From Mesaphorura yosii (taxonomy: Eukaryota > Arthropoda > Collembola > Poduromorpha > Tullbergiidae): a stretch of 64,000 nucleotides of DNA. The notes beneath the pieces were generated by a model. It saw only the letters and a program-made list of their open reading frames with translations, was not told the DNA's origin and ran no database searches. Position 1 is the stretch's first letter; the number at the start of each line of letters is the position of its first letter. Made by a program: the position numbers and the translations under genes. This document shows positions 1 to 14,654 of the stretch, piece after piece. The stretch lies in assembly GCA_009869945.1 (NCBI GenBank), contig WIXG01000058.1:1-64000 (forward strand). Direction: 5' to 3'.

Positions 1-3000
1 AGTTTTTGCCTTTGTGCTCATTTTCAAATTATTGAACACTATTTATTTCAAAATGACCGAAAGTCAAGCTGATCAGTGCTAACCCACTGATTTTATAAGG
101 CTTTTTAACTGACCAGATGCTGGGGTACTTGCGACTAATTTGTTTTTTTCCAAATTAAACAACTCCAGACTTGTTTATTTTTTTCTTGTTTATAAACACC
201 TCGCGCGGCTGATTTTTAAACTTGTTTAAAATTTTCATTGTTTAAAAACAACTCGCGTGTGGTGTACTAGTGTCTGCAAACATTGGAATCGAGTCAATTC
301 GATTCCTTCCCTCTTCACGCCATTATAATTTTTCTCTTATGAACATCGTAGTATCAGGTGCTCATCAGGCTACAGCGTAGATATCTTAATGCAACGTTGT
401 TAGACTATTTGTTCATAAAAACATAAAGGAGCAGCAATGACTCCTGGTGGATAGTAATCAAAGTATTTTGTGCTTGGTTTGTGAGGGAAGAAGCAGCGCA
501 GTGCAGAGTAACGTAATCCGAGTGAGGGTGAACTGCTTTTTGTTGCAGGTGTTGGTACCAGATGGAATTTACGCTGTCAAATTTTTGCTGCCACACTGCT
601 AGCATCTTGTTTAACGCAAACAAAGGAAGAGTCAAAGCGTTCGGCAACCGCAACAATAACGACTACATTTTCTTAGCTGCGCTGCGGTTACACGCTGATA
701 TTTTTACTAAATGATGTTGATTACAAGTCTTAATTGCAGTCATCGCGTATTTGCTCACGCTCATTGACCGTCCAGTAATTTATCACGCTATGGAGCCAAG
801 CTTTGTTTTATTTTTATTTCAAAAGAAGAAAAGGTTCTGGCTTGCGGGCTTACATAAAACAACAAAGTAAGCGCAGTGTGCATTTCATAACTTCGTTTCT
901 CTTTTGGGTAACTTCAACAGTAACGATGAGTAAACATTCAGTCTTAAATTATGACTGGCATAATTGCTCAGAATAATTACACAACAAATCTGCGAACGTA
1001 TCATCATCGTGATCGTGATCGTCTTGAGTTTAGCAGGTCAGATAAGGTTACGCTTTTATGAGTTTACGAGTCTGACTTTCGAACGGTTGAGTCGTTCAAT
1101 ACGTCTCTTCTCCTCTACTCGCTTTTATAACGGCGAATTCATAATTACAGAGCGCGCGCAGCCGTAATAACTAATAACAAGTGCAAGCGTGCGGTCCCGC
1201 TTTGGGTTATGAATTTGAGGTATTTAAAAATGTATCGATGAAGATTTCAGAGTTCTTAACTGTGATTAGCATTATTCAAGTCTTCAGCGTTTCTTGCTGT
1301 ATTTGATAACTTAGAAACTAATACATAATTCTTGGATATCAAATTTTAGACGTGTGGATGGAGAAGGTGCAATTTTACGTTGGGTTTCATGTGCTTTCTC
1401 ATGTTCTTCCTCGGCTGACGAATGTGAGATTTGTAATTTGGTCAAATATTGTCACAAAAGAATTACTTTCTTCCTGTCAAATAGTCACTTGGTCAATAGA
1501 GCCGTAGTTTGCAATGGCGTATTGCAAAATCTCAGTGCAAAAATTGACATGTTGATCACAATAGAGGAAAAATGGGCAAACATGCTGTTTTGCTTCTTTT
1601 CTTCAATCCAAATCGAAATCCAATACATTACGTGTATTACGTGCTCGTCTATTTGAAAAGTGCGAACTGCAAACTGCGAACCACACATTTTTTATGGGCT
1701 GGTCTGGTCTGGCATGGATTTCAATCTAAATCTTGACTTGTCCCTTTTTAAAAGTCGCTAATTGAAATTTACACTGTCGTTGTTGGACTGTCTTTCTTGT
1801 CCTGTCAATGTCATTTCGCGTAAGCGGATTATGCAGATTAACAAGAACTGAGACAGATTAGGGGAAATATGTTGACATTATCTCGCACAGATCGTAGATT
1901 TAAGGTCAACTTTCAATCAATCATCGTCAACAAAAAGTATGGCACTGCACCAAAATAAGGTTACCAGCGTAGAGATTCTGGGATTATTGTTACTCGACCA
2001 AGCCAAACCAAACCGTCAGCATTGTTAAATGTTAAATGTGATTGCTGTTGAACAGAATTGCAAGCATGTAAAAGTGTTCCTATTTTTGTTAACCCGTGTT
2101 CACGTCAAGTCAAGTAACATTTTTTCGCATCACGCTTCACGAATCTCTGAACCTGAGTTTGCGTCTGAAGCTGAGCGCTTAATCGCAATCTTAGATAAAT
2201 CACCGGCTTGATGTTTTCCTGATGCCTGATGCGAGCTGCGTGTATATGCGTTGCGATGCATATTCGGGTCAGTAAACTAAAAAAGCAAATTGAGCACTCA
2301 GAAACATAAAAGTCACCGTAGGAGAACGAACAGACTTGTTGACATGTAATTGTAACGAACATGCAAAATTAGACCGTGCATTCTCTAACGAACCATTTAG
2401 CTATTAACGTTACTGATTATGGCTTAATTGTGTCCAACCACTCGCTCATATCAACTTCTTTTATATGTTTTGCTATTTCAAGTTCAGTTGTCAATTAACA
2501 ATGAAAATTTGGAGTTGTTAAAAATAAATTTGAATCCGCTCCAATTCTGCGTGCGACGCTGACATCCAAAAATGAAATGTTCGCTTTGCACTTTGCACGT
2601 GTATATTGTAAAATGTGAGATTGATTTACCGAGTCGAGTATCGACATATCAAGCATAAGATGTACGTAATGGATAAATGCAAATCCGCAAATGGTATGCA
2701 AGTAGTCTGGTAATGTAGCTTTGCAAAGTATTCAGGTGGGCTCCAGTTTGCGAGTTCCCAAAGGCGGTGGCCCGTCGCATACATTTTGTATTTGCATGCG
2801 TAAGGAGAAAAACAACGGTAATTAAATGACAGCATTTATCAAATACAAATGAGTGAACGTGAACCACGAATTTTAAGCACGTCAAGGCAAAACGAGAGTA
2901 ATTAATCGTAGTTTAAACTCCACTTGAATGCATTTCCATTAACCATGTCTGCTGCTACTGCTGCGAGCAGAATGCAGTTGGCATCTTCGTGTTTGTGCAG

Positions 3001-6000
3001 TAGATTTTAACGCTTACTTTGGCATTGCGTTGGTATTCACTATTTACCATCAGCATAATTGCCATTGTCGTTGTCATCAAATTATTTACCATTTGCAGTT
3101 ATTTTTTCTCCTGGCGATTGAGTTCATGGTGTACGCGGTGGCTTGGCGGTCGTGCTCATTGGCACATATTCGTGATTTCTTTATCGTTTTGACTTTGAAA
3201 TATTATGATGGCTCAGGAATTATTGCAGTGGCATTGAGTTCATTTCTGTCAGTCGCGTATCTTGTTCCTCCGCAGTCCGCAGCAGTTTACGTTTGCGGTT
3301 GTACGGTTAACTTTCTTAATTCACGCTGCCGGACTTCGTTGTTCATCTTCCTCTTACTCGCCGTGCTATTTGTCCACAGTGGACGATGGAGAAGTTCTTT
3401 TCTGTTATTTCAATGGAACCCGGCAGAGACAATAACAATACGGACTTAACAATGGGATCAATCTCCACATCAGCTACGCTTAATAACAGGACAGCACATA
3501 ATCTGTTTTGCCTCTATTTACTAGTCCATTGTCGTTAGGCGTTCATTTGGCATTGCAGCCCAGCCATGTTTATGTTCGGGTTGGAATTTTATCATCATTT
3601 AAATAAACCCTTTTATCAATCAGAAAAGTGGTCCTTTTTGTCAATCAGAATACGAAATCTCAAACAAAACCAATCGTCAATCAGACAAGTTTTTTCATAC
3701 TTCGCACAACTAAATTCAATTATCCACCAAGCAACTCTTTTCATAACTCACTAAGATTACAATCAGAATGGAAGAGCTAAGTTCAAAATTGCCGAATTCG
3801 ACCTTTCTTAAATTCTTTCTTAGCTTTAAAGATGGACGCTCTCTCGCTTCTGGCCAATCGGCGAACCGTTAATAATGTTTCCAAAAAATTCCTCGCACAC
3901 AAAATGGATTCTCCCCAATCAGATACTGTAGTATGAGAAATACCTGGAGCTATAGTAGTTTATTTGGCACTTCCATTTTCATAACGAGTTTGGTATGTTG
4001 CACCGAAGAGCTTGTCGAGGGCTCTGGTCATTCAATCGATAAAAAGCATCATTTGAAATATTGAAATGATTTACAAAAAAATATTTTATAAATACATTTA
4101 TTTGATTGATAAAAAGATTTTAAAATGCGTATGACGATGATTTCTATTTGCATTTATTGCTGACTGATAAAGGTTTTATTTGAATGATAGTTAAAATATA
4201 TCCCTTTATGTTCATGCTTATGCGAAGCTTGACACGTCATCGTTCAGGCTTAATTCCTGTATGGCCGAAGAAATTGGAATTTTAATTTATTCTTATTGTT
4301 ATTTGATAGGACGGCAAGGTATATTTACTCAAGCTATTTACTTTACGCATTTTTTACGTTATAATTTCGACCATGAATTATGATCCAACGGTGACTTGCT
4401 GAAAGGAGTTGAGTCGAGTCGAGATGAAGAAATACGTCGGGCTACGGTACAACATTTAAACAGCACAGTCAGTAAATTTTGCAAAAAGCGATAAAAATGC
4501 GTGGATAATTATTATTTCTATATACAGCAATATCAATTTTAAATGGCTGTCCAAACCCAATCGAGCACGACTCGCTCGGTGCGAGGTACGAGTGCGATGT
4601 ATGAGTAAGGAAAATACGGCAAATATGGTAAAAGGCTGGCGGGTTGAGAATTGCGAATTTGCAAATGGAGAACGTGTGCGATTGCATTGAACGCCTGCTC
4701 ACAAGAATTCTATCAATCATTCATTAAAAATTGCCTTTAAAAGTTTATAAACTTGCGATTCGCAATTTGCATCTGCAGTCGCAATCGTTGCTTGCAAATT
4801 ATTCTCTTGATATTCGTTGCTTGGTTCCTTCATTCATTCATTCAAAACTGTGCGCTATCGCTGAACTAAGCACATTCTCCCATCGCGGGTTATAATTACG
4901 ATGATTGTACTATTAAACTGCACTGCTCTTCAATGAATAATGGGATTCTTTGGTGGGTTTTGACAAAGACGAGTAGTTGTAATTTACAATGCACCATTCA
5001 TGCATTTTGTTATGCATCGAAACGCAATTATTATAATTATTACTTAATTCATAAGTAATGTTGTTTTAAAGTCTGGTGTCCACGTCCGTGTCCATTGAAG
5101 GGGATGGAATACCAGACCATAATTCAGATTAGATGCGGCCCTCCATTTTAAGAACATCTTCGTTAATCCCAATAACAAAACAATAACTCATTTAGCAACT
5201 CATTTTTGGCCATTGCTTTGCCTTGCTTGCAAAACAGCCGCAGCCACCACCGCACGACCTTTGCAGGAATTTGAGTCTGCACGTAATGAATGAAATCTTT
5301 CATATTTTCAGTTTCAGTCTTTGGGTTGCAGGTCGTGCAATCTGCAATCTCAGTCATGAGTCCTGGTACTGCACTGCATTACTTCAGTATGACTTTTTGG
5401 TCTTTCTCACGAAGAACATTTCAACTCCTTCACGTTTTCATCATCCACCAACTCTTTTGGCTCTTTATGGCCAAAGGTTCTTCATTAAATTACCGTACAC
5501 ACTCTGAGCAACCAACGCCTTTTATCTTTATACCATTCATAATTTAGTATAACAAAAATTAATAATTCTTATATTCAATACTCATTACTCGTCACTCGTG
5601 CATGGCACGAAATACTCGAAGTACAAACGCACATGCAGAGAAGACAAGAACAGCAATTACAATTATGTTGTGTCGGCTGTGTTTTTGTCTTTTTTGCTTC
5701 CTAGAGTCAAATCCTGGTCCTTAGACATCTTATGTCAAGACTCATGCATATATTACATCACATCATCACTGCACTGCAATCAATGCAAGGGCACTTCACG
5801 TTCACGATCATGGGAGGAGGGCAGGCATCAGTAGATCGCGTTGTAATTGCATATCATGGTATTTATAATCATTATCTTGTTGCACACTTAATGCACTTGT
5901 GGCATGTTTGCATTTCCTGGCAACGATGCGATATCACGAAACTTGCCCGGCCCGGCCACGCCACTCCAAGAAGTGCAGGGAATTTATACAGCAATAAGCA

Positions 6001-6781
6001 ACACGCACTCCTGCAATTAGACAGACTTGTTGAATATTCTTTGGGTAAATCTCTCATCTGCATCTTGGCATAGCCTCAGCGAACGTATGCGATCCTGAGT
6101 TATTAGAATCTTGCCAACGTAATATGTAACCAAGGCAAGGCAAGGAAGGTTTATAGTCAAATTTTTAACTCACTTGTTCTGCACGTTGTTTTTATCAGGC
6201 AAGAAAGAAGATGAGATATTAGAACCTGTATTCGGTTCATGCAATAATTTCGTGGTTAATTTACACTTGAGAGATGCGAATTTGACGTGCAGATCGTGAA
6301 GGACGCAATCAACACGGATCACGGATCATGGATCCTGCCAAGCCGAGTCAGAAACCCACGTTTTGGTGTTGGCACTGGTTCAACGTCCCAACACGTCAGT
6401 TCATACAGCGACGGCCACCTCAACGATTCCGCAGCAGGTGACAACCCCGCAAGCCGCATGTCTATGTCTGGAACCACCTATGTCCTAATAAGAAAATAAG
6501 CACACCTGAAACGTAGAGCCATAGCGTTAGTGTGAAAAATCATGCAATTTATGCAATTGCAATTTGAAACTCATCTTGAAATAAATAATTTGTATTCTTA
6601 AGATAGCGTTGGTCAATTGCAACAGACAGCGGAATTGAGTAGCCAAACGCGAGGCTCGGCTCAGGCTCGAGTCACTATCGTATAAAACACATCAACAATC
6701 AACACAATGAAGAGCAGCGTCCGATTATTTTGTTATAGTGTGATGTGAATTGTAATGAGTATTATATGAATAATGAGAGTC
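1..6781. other. Non-coding stretch, intergenic or intronic
   Basis: I see no gene here. All open frames are short, start and stop haphazardly, have no recognisable domain and are not joined by plausible splice sites. The DNA is AT-rich with mixed words and a short CATT run at about 4828-4843. The longest frame (3030-3449, plus) is hydrophobic only because of T-rich sequence. The region could be intergenic or part of a long first intron of the receptor gene, whose first coding exon is preceded by a splice acceptor at 14537-14538. Confidence 0.6.
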
Positions 6782-6854
6782 CATTCCTTTAATGTAAGCA
6801 TAAAGCACAAGAGCTTACGCTTACATGTTAAGTTAAGGTAATCATAAATGCCTA
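6782..6854 (+). repeat. Fragment of the MITE-like element found whole at 47063-47564
   Basis: This stretch matches the right end of the 47-kb element. It shares the GTAAGC..TAAAGCACAAGAGCTTACGCTTAC hairpin core, then GTTAAGTTAAGG, then the terminal ATAAATGCC followed by TA at 6853-6854. Relative to the 47-kb copy it lacks about 14 bases just inside the terminus. No matching left terminus is visible in the 80 bases upstream, so it is a truncated copy or a very short derivative. The two halves of the core can pair as a stem of about ten base pairs with one mismatch. Confidence 0.75.
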
Positions 6855-9800
6855 ATGAACCGCGAGCGCGAACCACGTACGGCGAACTGGAGTACGCATA
6901 CGGCACAAGATTTGAGTTGGAATCAATACCAAATTATCCCCGTGCCGGTCTTCGAAACTGCGTTTCAGTTGCTACAGGGAACCAGTGGATGCACATCAAT
7001 ATTTTGATCTAATTTTGAACCAAATTAATGTCGTGCATTCTATACAAGGGTTGCTTTACAGCTATACAGCTCATACTCTTGAGAAGGGATGAAACTCAAT
7101 AAATTCATGATCACATCATCACGGCCCTTAAATTTACTCGTACGAAAAAGAGCATCCACAAACCAAATCCAACCCTTCTTTTTTACCTGCTATGGCAGCG
7201 ATGCTCTCGCTGGGTTCATTCCTTTTCTACTTTTCTCACCCTCTGCTTCCACGGCACTGCTCATACTGCGTTCTCATACTGTCGACTGTTCGATGCTCAT
7301 ACCTTTCAGGATTAACAAGTTTGCCTTCACCTGGGCTAGGCTGTCAGTGTTCAGTTTCATGTGAATACATAAACAACAACAAAGCAGTAGCAATCGCAGT
7401 AGCGATAAAATTTTACGAACTTAGTCGTGGTCTTAAGTTTGTAGTGTGCTCAGGAATTCTTAGTTTTACGAAAAACAGTTAACAAGTGTAATTCAAGTGA
7501 ACCTGTGCGAGTTGTAAATTGTTCAAGATCTTGTCCATTCGTTCGTTCGTACGTGCGTGTGAATTGTGAACGAGTAACGCACATTTGCTCAAGTATTAAG
7601 TAGCCGTAGCATCATCTTTTTCGTGAGTTTAGAGTAATTACACTGGTTTTTGGCTTTGGCCCGGTTCAGTGGTTAAAACGATTTAACGTCAGTGTGTAAA
7701 TTGTCTGCCTCCGCCATCCGTTACGTTGCGGCTCGAGGTGAGCGGGTTCGTCCTTCTCCTGCATAACATTAATCTGATTACACATTAAAGCAAAAAGATC
7801 GAGGCAATTTCGTGATCTTCTCTCCGGAGTGAGTGAAGTTGGGCCAGTCGCATTCCAAACAAACTTCCCATCGACGTTAGCTGACTTGACTTGCTTCTGG
7901 TCCTGCATTGTTGCTGTGTTGGTAAACTCACCAGGTGAAAATACACACAGCTTCAGTGCTTTGCTCTGCTGTACTGTGCTGCGTCTTCGTACCTTCTTCT
8001 CCGTATACCGTGACTAAATAGAGTCTATTTCTTTACCTGCTTGCTGCCCGTCGTGATCCTAATTACGTCCTTGTCCCTTTTGAGAACCGAGATTTGAGTT
8101 TTGACTGCTTCCACGTCTACGGTTTACTGTTCGGTAGTAAAGGAATGCCCATCTGGCTCAACTCGACTTAAAAAGTAATCATTACGCGTACGAGTGAACA
8201 AATCTCAGCAGCACCAGTATCGGACTGAACATCTGCATTTTGTGTCTGCAAGAAAAGGGCCCGTGTCGAGTTAAGAAAAGGCAGGCGATGGCACGTCAAG
8301 CCACAGTTTTTCTGCTCAGTTTCCAGAATCGTGTCAGTGAAGAAGGGTTCCGGGGTATCGCGCAACTGCAACTGAGCGACAGTGACCAGCATTGTGACTG
8401 ACAACTGACTATTTTTCGTTTTCGTGTCCCCGCATAGAAGAAGGATAATGACGACGGGAATCTGACCTGACGGATTGACAACGGCCAAACTTAATTTATC
8501 ATGTAAGTTTCAAATCTTGTCTTGAGTTGCTAAACTAGATTTAAAGCTCTTCATTAATTAAAGCGTCGTTGTATTCTGTGTGTTGTTTTGACCATGCAGC
8601 AGTAATTACTCAGAGCTCGCATTCACATTTCGAATCCGTACAAGCGTACAAGTATCAAGCTTGGTCGATTGTCGATTGCCGATAGCTGATACCATTGCCA
8701 AATTACAACATTCATACGAGTTTGGTTAAACTACCGTATGGCCTGGCCAATTCATGTAGTCTTGATTGCACGCATTCGCACGAATTCATCAATTCACTAT
8801 TCACGATTTGATACACGAATTCAGCGTTGAATTCTGAATTCCTGTCTTGTCAAACTTGTTCCTGCTGTACTGTGCTTAGCGACGAGCTGCAGCAATGGCA
8901 CAAGTATCCATGTGATTTAGTCTTTGGTTTGGTCAGTCAGTCCATCGTCCTTCACGTACAATTTTTCAATTAAAATTACATGCACAAAAAGTTAGTATTG
9001 TTGGAAGGCTGAAAGCAAGGCAAGGCAGGGCAGAACATTTTACCATTGCCGGTATTAATCAACTATTAATATTATAATTTGTGAATTGTACATTTCTGCT
9101 CAATAATAATGGTTTATTGTCCGTCTAAATCCAAATCCCGTTTTCCTTCTGTCATTGCCAGTCGTGTCGTTGTCGTGCACGCAAAGCTGGTTTAAAACTG
9201 GTCTCGAATGCCGAAGAAAGTTGATCCATTCTCGTCCAACGTCCTCGTGAGTCGTCGTGTAATTACGGCTTCAAGTGCGTACTGCAACTGCTACAAACGT
9301 GTACGTGTGTCAAATGTCAAAATATTCAATTCAACTTAATTGGGTGCAGCGTAACTCTGAATTCAGTGATCAAATGTCAAACAATGCCAAGTAGGACAAT
9401 GCAAATGCAAGAAAGAAGCCCAAAGCTGCTGCTGCTGCACAAGTGCAAGTGTTTTTGTGCAATCCAAATCTTGTCTCGTTGCTCTTCATTTGTCTGCTTG
9501 TATAAATAAAAAGTGAGTCTCATTTCTGCTTCTACTGCCGCCACTTCATTGCCAATTTGTTCTAGTTTACGATTCTGTGATTTGGGCTTAGGCGAACAGG
9601 TACAAGGTAATTGTCAACATTCTCTTCGACGAGAAGAAATATTGCAATTTAAATGGTAATGAGAAGACGCGCAAGAACAAGAACAAGTAGGTAAATATAG
9701 AAAAGAAAGTAAACGCAGGCGAAGTTGACGTTGACGAGGACGAGCAGGCAAAGGCGTAGACAAAAGTCAGAGACATAATTCGCAAATCACGCCAGAAGCC

Positions 9801-12800
9801 AATAAACACTAAAAGTAGTCAAGTCAAGTCAATGAAAACAAGACAACAGCAACACGGTGGCATTTTCATAGAAAGTCGCAAATCCAAAAACAATTGAATT
9901 AGGCACGAAGCACGATTTTTTGCGTGCGTGCGAATTCTCACCACGTCGGAATCGGAATTGCCGTGTGAGCTTGCAGCAACATTTTGTTGTGGAATCTACA
10001 AATTAATGCTTCGGGCTTCAATTGTTCAAATATACTCGCACTCGCATTGTTATGAATATTGGAATTATTCTCCACCAAAACCAACACCTGTAGCACTTTA
10101 AAAAGCAAAAGCTCTCATGTATGGCAAAGCTTGGATGGACGGTGGTTTTTTACTTGCAGTGCGAGGTCACTTTTTTGATACTCCAACTCCATTTAATGGA
10201 AACTTCCTTTTCCGCTACCCTGCCTGCCTGTGAGTTCAAATGCAAATTCGAAATGATGTGAAACGGAATATTTTATTGTTTCGATGGTTGGCTCTTTTGT
10301 TAAAATACATAGCACTTAAACTCAAATGAACGTCCATTGCTCTATTTCTCGTGCGTTCATGTAAATCAGTACTGACCCCTTGACTCTTGTTGGACACAGA
10401 GGCCAAACCGCTGAAAGACGAGCCAGTGGAAGAATCCACGATGGCTGTTAGTAATTAGGCTTAAATCTAGGCTGATACTGATCACTGAACGCTAGACTTA
10501 ATTTTGAAGAGTCACGTCACTGAGATCGAAATAGAAATGTATCTTCCTGTCTGGTTCAATGAATCTTGGTCTCGCTTCTATTTACAGAACACGCGATTGC
10601 GATTCAATGCCGTGTGTATTATCGGCTAATTTGACTCTTACACCACCACAAACTGCACAGGTCTGGTCTCTTTCGACAGGCTGGTTCTTGGTTTCTGAAT
10701 TCGATACTTTATCACAGTTTTGGTTCAAGTATAAATTTTGCCGGTTTCAGTTAACATTTACTGCAACTCTGCTACGCCACACGTGAATAGAAGTCGACGT
10801 GAAGTGTTGGCGACACAATTGGCCATCAACACCAGTTTCTTTGAGATTTTCCTTAGCATTTTGCGTGTTACGTAAGTTATTACCAGAAGAATCCCAGGAA
10901 CACAGCGAGCGACGACGGAAGTTGAAATGGAAATTATGACGTGTCGACTGTCGACTCGACATGAGTGCGTGAATTATTCCTGTCAATTTCTCAACCCAAA
11001 ACAAGCAGGCAAGCCCCAGAAACATAAAAGTGAACAAATTCATGTCATTATCCACAACTATGTTCATTGCTTGCAAGTTGCGAGCGACGTGAGCGAGTGG
11101 GACAGAATCACGGAATAAAAGAACAGGCTTTGACTTTGATGTGCAAATCCAATTGATAATTCCTAATGTCAGAACAAAAAGAATTTTGAAACCAGATCAG
11201 GTCAGAGGACAGGACATCGCATTATATCGCTCGCCTTATTCGTAATTGCATTGCACTGCAGTTCGCCGCAGTCACAGCGGCGGCAGCGGCAGTAGAACCA
11301 AACCAAGTTTTATTGTTATATTGCACTGATTGTTATCATTATTGGAGCTATTATGTCATTCGTACGAAGGTTTAGGCTCGCTGTCCTGCAAGTTTAATCC
11401 TTAGATTAGACAGACAGGAAATAATTTATAATTCAGTAACCAGCGACGCATTGTCGTATGAGTATGTTTGAAATTGTAGTACTGTTTTGAACCTATGATA
11501 TAAGCCTGAGAAATTGTGACTTGATGCAGAATGAGATCGTTAACTGACAGCGTCAATCCGCTTGAACGCCCTTGGTCGATTTACATTTTTGTTCCCAAAA
11601 AAGATAGAGTGAAGCAAGATGCTTCCTGATGGTATGTGTGGTCGCGTGTCACCTTGCACTACAGACTAAAAATTAAACCAGCCTCCATTTTCATTTGTGT
11701 TCAGAAGATTTCGCTCGCCTCGCCTCGGAATTACGCAGGGATTAAGTTGAGCATAATTGGAATCTGAAAGGTTTGGAAAGATGACGATCATGATGACAAT
11801 GACGGCAAAGGCGATGGGTTATTACGATGAACAATTGAATAGAGGAGTTTATAAAAAGAATCAAATTACGAGCAGAAAGGAGTACAGTATTGAGTATAAC
11901 GCACTGAATTGAATGTTGAAGTGAATTAGTGATTGAGTCGAGTGCGGGCAACCTTGAGAAGGATGAACAGATGAAGGAGCACGGAGTGCGTGGAGTGGAG
12001 GAGCCTTTGTGTTTATATTTGATCTATCCTGGGGCACTTGCTTTTGAGGTGAGATGGAAATGGACTGATGATGAGTAGAGCCGAACACCTTTTACTGCAG
12101 CGCAGCGTAGCACTTGAACGCAATCAGATTGATTATAGTCTTGTTCTTAACAATGTGCCAACAATGGTGATGGAGAGAACTTAACACGCATATTGTTATT
12201 AGGCGTGCGGGCGCAGGACGAAGACCGTGAGCCAGATTTCGTGCCAGTGTTATTAGTTATTCCTCCTTACAATTCCTTTATTCCTCGTTCACAATTACAA
12301 TGGTCAGTAGAATTACAATTTACGAATTTACAATCTTGGTCCAAACCATAAAACGTAACAACGTGCATGGCATGACATGACATAACCGTGGCGATTACAA
12401 GAGCAATTATATGGCTCGTGCTCTTGTACGGACGCGTGCACGTACACGATTGTTGACCAAGACCCTTGGCTGGCCATTGTTTGAACTGTCGAATTTATTG
12501 AACGTAATTGTTCAAATTGCATTGCACTCCGTCGCGCCCCCACAAGCGCAGTACGCTTTTTAATTTATGCGTGCTATTAACGATCTGCATTGTTATTATC
12601 GCTGCGATAATTGTTACCTTTTTCGCCAACCAATAAATTACTATTTCTTCGTGTGCTTGTAAATTTGTGGCTAATAATTTAAGCCAACACCAAAGTGCAA
12701 ATGCAAGAACACAAGTGCAGTGCAAGAACAAGCTAGTCACACCACACCTGACTGTCAGGATTACGTGATTGGGCCGAGTATTGTTGTACTGATGCCACCA

Positions 12801-14538
12801 CAACTTTGCCCCAATTTAAATACTTTCAGGACGTCGGCACTTGCAGGGGCAACAGTAAGCAGTTTTATGTTCATAAGCACATCATCTTACATTGCTTCAA
12901 TCACTCAGCCCAAGCTCAAGCCCAATATAGAAGACCAAGCATGGAAGGCTATGCACAGCAAATGTGCTTATGACTTTGTGATTTGTAGTGACAAGAAGTG
13001 AAAGAATTCTATTTTACAACCCATTCATTCATATTACGGATTTTATGAATATTCAAATACGATTCAGCAGACCAGCTTGAGCTTCTCAGCAGCGTGCAGC
13101 GTAAATAAAAAGCTGACAGACTTAAGTAAAGTATAAAGTATTATTATAAGCTGTTGAATTATTTTTATTATTTTAGAAAGTGAAGGAGTATCATGTAATC
13201 ATAATTCTCTCATCATCATCAACGCCATGCCAGGCCTGCCGTGATTTGTTATCAATATGATATCTTTCATAATGCATGCACCTCAGCTGCCTGCCTTTTT
13301 ATGGGATGATGTCTTTAATTGTAAATTCATTAAGCAACCGCGCCGCAGTCGCCGCACCACAGCCCCTCATTCAGCTTCAGTGTGTTTACATTTGACTTTG
13401 ACATGCTAAGCTATTATGATATTGTGCGTGAAAATCATAAATCGTAATTCATAGTCTCGTCAAATTCGAACGCTTAACTTGAGTCTGAATCTACACTGTA
13501 CGTATTTTGCTAAGAAATTCAGAACCAAAACCCAAGCCAAAGCGAAGATAATAATGATAATGTTAATGCAATTAAACTCTTATTTTGGCAAATACAATTA
13601 AGAATGTGTGTGCAGTCAGAAGCATCATGCTTTCATGCATCAGTTAAGTCAATTGAATATGATCTGAGTGGAGCGAAGCATTGTCGTGGGCTCGGGCCAT
13701 GGTTCGTAATTATGATTTGATGAGTGAATCTCGAAAGACGAAAGACAATAAAAGGCTTATGCGTTAAGCATAAAATTTTTGAAAGTCATGCCAGGCTCAC
13801 GCTAAGGCTGAGGTAATACAATCCAAATCATTTGAAACCTCGTTAAGTTTAGCATTAAATATTAAACCAACAACTTTTTCATGATGTTCACCCGTGTAAA
13901 CCTTGCACAGAGACGTGCCCTCGGTGAACCTAGAATATACTAGCCACCTGTTCTTGGGCGCATCCATGAATTTTTATCGGCGCGTAGCGGTGCGATGCAA
14001 CAGCTCAACTTGCTGGTCTGATGACATAATTATCATTATCATTCCATTGTTATTGTTATTCGAGAATCACGTATTGCATATCACATTCCTTAGCGTCTAG
14101 TCTAGCGTGCGTGGTTTCTGGTATGCTTTGACGATTCTTACTGCGCTGCGCTGCACTGAAAATTTGAAATATCTTAATTATTACCTGCAAGCTGTGAAAA
14201 AGAAGGCCACAGTTCATTAATTACTTTTTTTTAATACATTTTCTTTATTATCTTCACACCTTCGAGCTCCTGGCTCTACGTGTCATTTTAATGCTGCGCT
14301 TTATATGCTCTCATAAAAGCCGCGTGCAAAGTAGGAAATGAATTTACATTCGCAAATTCTCGCGAGGCAGGCATTAAGCTAAATGCTGAATCTGACACCA
14401 TCATAAACATAAATACGGAACGGGGTTTATGGTGTTTGCATAACAAAATGCGGATGCAATAATGGACGGCTATTTCGCTGTAATTTTCTTTTAAATGATA
14501 GCCTGAAGTACTGATGAAGTTTATTTTCTTTGTTGCAG
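6855..14538. other. Non-coding stretch upstream of the receptor gene
   Basis: No coding exon is supported. The stretch ends in a good splice acceptor, a T-rich tract then TTGCAG at 14533-14538, so at least its right end is probably an intron in the 5' untranslated part of the receptor gene. The upstream untranslated exon cannot be placed. A GTAAGT donor at 8503-8508 is one of several that would fit, and such hexamers are expected by chance at this length. A short CGTT run lies near 7538-7555. Confidence 0.55.
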
Positions 14539-14654
14539 GTGTGATCAAACCTAAATACTAAATTGGCAAGATGGACTGCTCAGCCCAGCGACTCAACGTT
14601 TCTTGAACACTAGAATTCGACATCGACGACGACGATAAACGCTTCTACCGCAAA
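14539..14654 (+). other. 5' untranslated part of receptor exon
   Basis: The exon opens after the TTGCAG acceptor at 14533-14538 and runs into the coding start at 14655. It contains one short upstream frame, listed separately. Both the T-tract acceptor and the stop codons in the frame of the receptor before 14655 argue that this is leader rather than coding sequence. The remaining 5' exons lie further left and were not located. Confidence 0.6.
14571..14606 (+). promoter_or_regulatory. Upstream open reading frame in receptor leader
   Basis: An ATG in strong context (AAG before, G after) opens an 11-codon frame ending in TGA, 48 bases ahead of the receptor start. If the leader begins at or before the acceptor at 14538, scanning ribosomes meet this ATG first. 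It would then be expected to lower receptor translation and make it depend on reinitiation. The receptor ATG is in an equally strong AAA-ATG-G context. The regulatory role is inferred. Confidence 0.5.

Noticed and set aside
3030-3449. 139-codon hydrophobic frame, plus strand
   Set aside because: Hydrophobicity follows from T-rich sequence; no helix pattern of a known family, no flanking splice signals, no tail or leader.
10712-10734. TTATCACAG word resembling the start of the miR-2 family
   Set aside because: Only the seed matches and the flanks do not fold into a convincing hairpin by eye.
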